NCBI GenBank assembly: GCA_947631755.1
Contig: CANRMO010000129.1
Location: forward strand, 1-7,100
DNA from: an uncultured Lachnospiraceae bacterium
Lineage (GTDB): Bacteria; Bacillota; Clostridia; Lachnospirales; Lachnospiraceae
Direction of reading: 5' to 3'
DNA: 7,100 nt
Positions 5,993 to 7,100 of this stretch are shown one piece after another. A program made the translations under genes and the position numbers. Each line of letters starts with the position of its first letter. Position 1 is the first letter of the stretch. The notes under the pieces were generated by a model. That model did no database searches. It had not been told where the DNA came from and worked only from the letters and a program-made list of their open reading frames with translations.

Positions 5993-7100
5993 GAAATATT
6001 GTGCTTATTTTCAAAAACAGCGTGCAGCGCGGCCTTTTGCTGATCCCAATCTCCCTTATTGCGACAGGATTACTAATGTTTGCTTTCAGCACCGTGGCAA
6101 GCCCCCGCACAGGTGGCGTTGAAGAGATCCGGCTGGGCCTGATCGATCAGGATGACAGTCCCCTTTCCGGAGATCTGAAAAAATATTTTGAGCAGACACT
6201 CGGTATGCAAGTGAACTCAGAAGGGGATTACGATTTTCAGTCGGGTCTGTTGATTGATAAAAATATTTCTGCTATAATAGAAATACCGCAGGGTTTTTAT
6301 GATTCTGCCGCGGAGGGCGATATAAAAGAGCCTGTGATAACAACTCTTGATGATTATGAGAACGCCGCATTTATTGAGGTGTATGTTGATTCTTATATGA
6401 GGGGGATCAAAGTAATGTCGGATGCAGCGGCGGGGGACAGAAATCTGTTTTCACAGATGCTTTTGTCGCATGTGGAGACGGGCGGGGTGGAACTCTGTGA
6501 GGAAAGAAAAACGGGCGGTGCAGATGTCCACTCTGCGTTTGTTTTTGCTGAGGGATTTATGATCATGATCATTGGGGGGATCATTTTATTTGTCTCCAAT
6601 TCTATCATGACCGATATCCGGCAGGGGACTTATAGCAGGATTGTCTGTTCGCCTGTAAAACCGATGGAATACATTGCCGGAACAGCGCTTTTCGGGCTGG
6701 TGTTTGGCACGCTTATGAACATCGCGTTTACTGTGTACGCATATGCCTCGCAGGACGGAATACTTGTCCCGTGGGAGATTTCTGCCGGGGCGGCAGAGCT
6801 GTTTGTCTTGTTTTCGGTGGGGCTCTCGATCCTGCTGGCTCTTTTGATCCGGGAAAAACGAACTCTTTTTTCGGTGGGGGTAGGCTACACTACTTTTGGC
6901 TGTATGCTGGGCGGCGCGTGGTTTCCCATCGCTGACGGGCTTGGCTTTATCGGAAACGTGGCAAAGATGTTTCCCAAGTACTGGTGTATGAGACTATTAA
7001 GGGACAGTGCCGGCAATTCCGGCCAAAGTCCTTTTACGGCTCTGTGTATTCTCGCACTATTTGCCCTGCTGGCATATCTGATTCCGGCAGTGGTCTATTC
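5989..7100 (+). CDS. ABC-2 type exporter, permease subunit 2 (TTG start; 3' end outside window)
   Basis: The frame is open from 5989 to the right edge, 370 codons with no stop. The TTG start overlaps the TGA of permease 1 (TTGA, 5989-5992) and has a perfect AGGAGG 8 bases upstream. The next in-frame ATG (6076, codon 30) falls inside the first membrane segment and would destroy it. Segments by eye: about 16-37, a soluble extracytoplasmic part of about 145 residues that includes LGLIDQDDSPLS near 50-61, then about 184-206, 228-253, 264-287, 293-312 and 350-370. GGAWFP (308-313) is the usual ABC-2 motif near the last loop. Six segments are complete at the edge, so only a short tail is probably missing. 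It begins RNIVL after the start codon, like permease 1 (RNIIL), and the layout is the same, so the two are probably paralogues acting as a heterodimer. Substrate unknown. Confidence 0.9.
   Translation, partial: MRNIVLIFKNSVQRGLLLIPISLIATGLLMFAFSTVASPRTGGVEEIRLGLIDQDDSPLSGDLKKYFEQTLGMQVNSEGDYDFQSGLLIDKNISAIIEIPQGFYDSAAEGDIKEPVITTLDDYENAAFIEVYVDSYMRGIKVMSDAAAGDRNLFSQMLLSHVETGGVELCEERKTGGADVHSAFVFAEGFMIMIIGGIILFVSNSIMTDIRQGTYSRIVCSPVKPMEYIAGTALFGLVFGTLMNIAFTVYAYASQDGILVPWEISAGAAELFVLFSVGLSILLALLIREKRTLFSVGVGYTTFGCMLGGAWFPIADGLGFIGNVAKMFPKYWCMRLLRDSAGNSGQSPFTALCILALFALLAYLIPAVVY

Noticed and set aside
6076..6078. ATG as start of the second permease
   Set aside because: It falls inside the first membrane segment and lacks a ribosome binding site, whereas the TTG at 5989 has a perfect one.
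1..7100. CRISPR array, tRNA, rRNA, phage or transposase genes, defence system
   Set aside because: I saw no regularly spaced repeats, tRNA-like cloverleaf, rRNA segment, transposase or phage motifs; apart from the intergenic block, the window is ordinary metabolism and transport.

Overview
The window looks like a chromosomal segment of a low-to-moderate GC Gram-positive anaerobe of the Clostridia, most likely a Lachnospiraceae-type gut bacterium. This rests on strong AGGAGG-type ribosome binding sites, AT-rich promoters, a transketolase split into two subunits, a short class-3B type transaldolase beside it, and an ABC-2 exporter cassette with GTG and TTG starts. The genus is not identifiable by eye. 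All protein-coding genes run on the + strand.

Region 1 (1-1000) is the 3' part of a gene that enters from the left edge. Its product resembles the C-terminal part of the arylsulfotransferase (ASST) beta-propeller proteins common in Lachnospiraceae, but the visible part seems to lack the usual Gln-His active-site signature.

Region 2 (1001-3598) is a compact sugar-phosphate operon: transaldolase, transketolase N-terminal subunit and transketolase C-terminal subunit. A good sigma-A type promoter (TTGAGA, 18 bp, TATAAT) precedes it. A 30-bp near-perfect dyad covers the spacer and -10 box and is a candidate operator. The last two genes overlap by 13 bases. Together the three genes supply the non-oxidative pentose phosphate pathway, interconverting C3-C7 sugar phosphates.

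Region 3 (3599-3939) is a 341-bp gap without a credible gene. It is not featureless: on the + strand it can fold into three successive hairpins (3656-3679, 3690-3763, 3782-3807). The middle one has about 32 base pairs and a C(UUCG)G tetraloop. An alternative pairing joins the outer parts, and an imperfect inverted repeat flanks the whole block. It may be a structured non-coding RNA or a small MITE-like element. This is the most interesting part of the window.

Region 4 (3940-7100) is an ABC-2 exporter: one ATPase and two permeases, each permease with one N-terminal membrane segment, a large extracytoplasmic domain and a C-terminal membrane bundle. The genes are tightly coupled (4-nt gap, then 4-nt overlap). 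The second permease starts at TTG and runs off the right edge, probably close to its natural end. The substrate cannot be told from the sequence.
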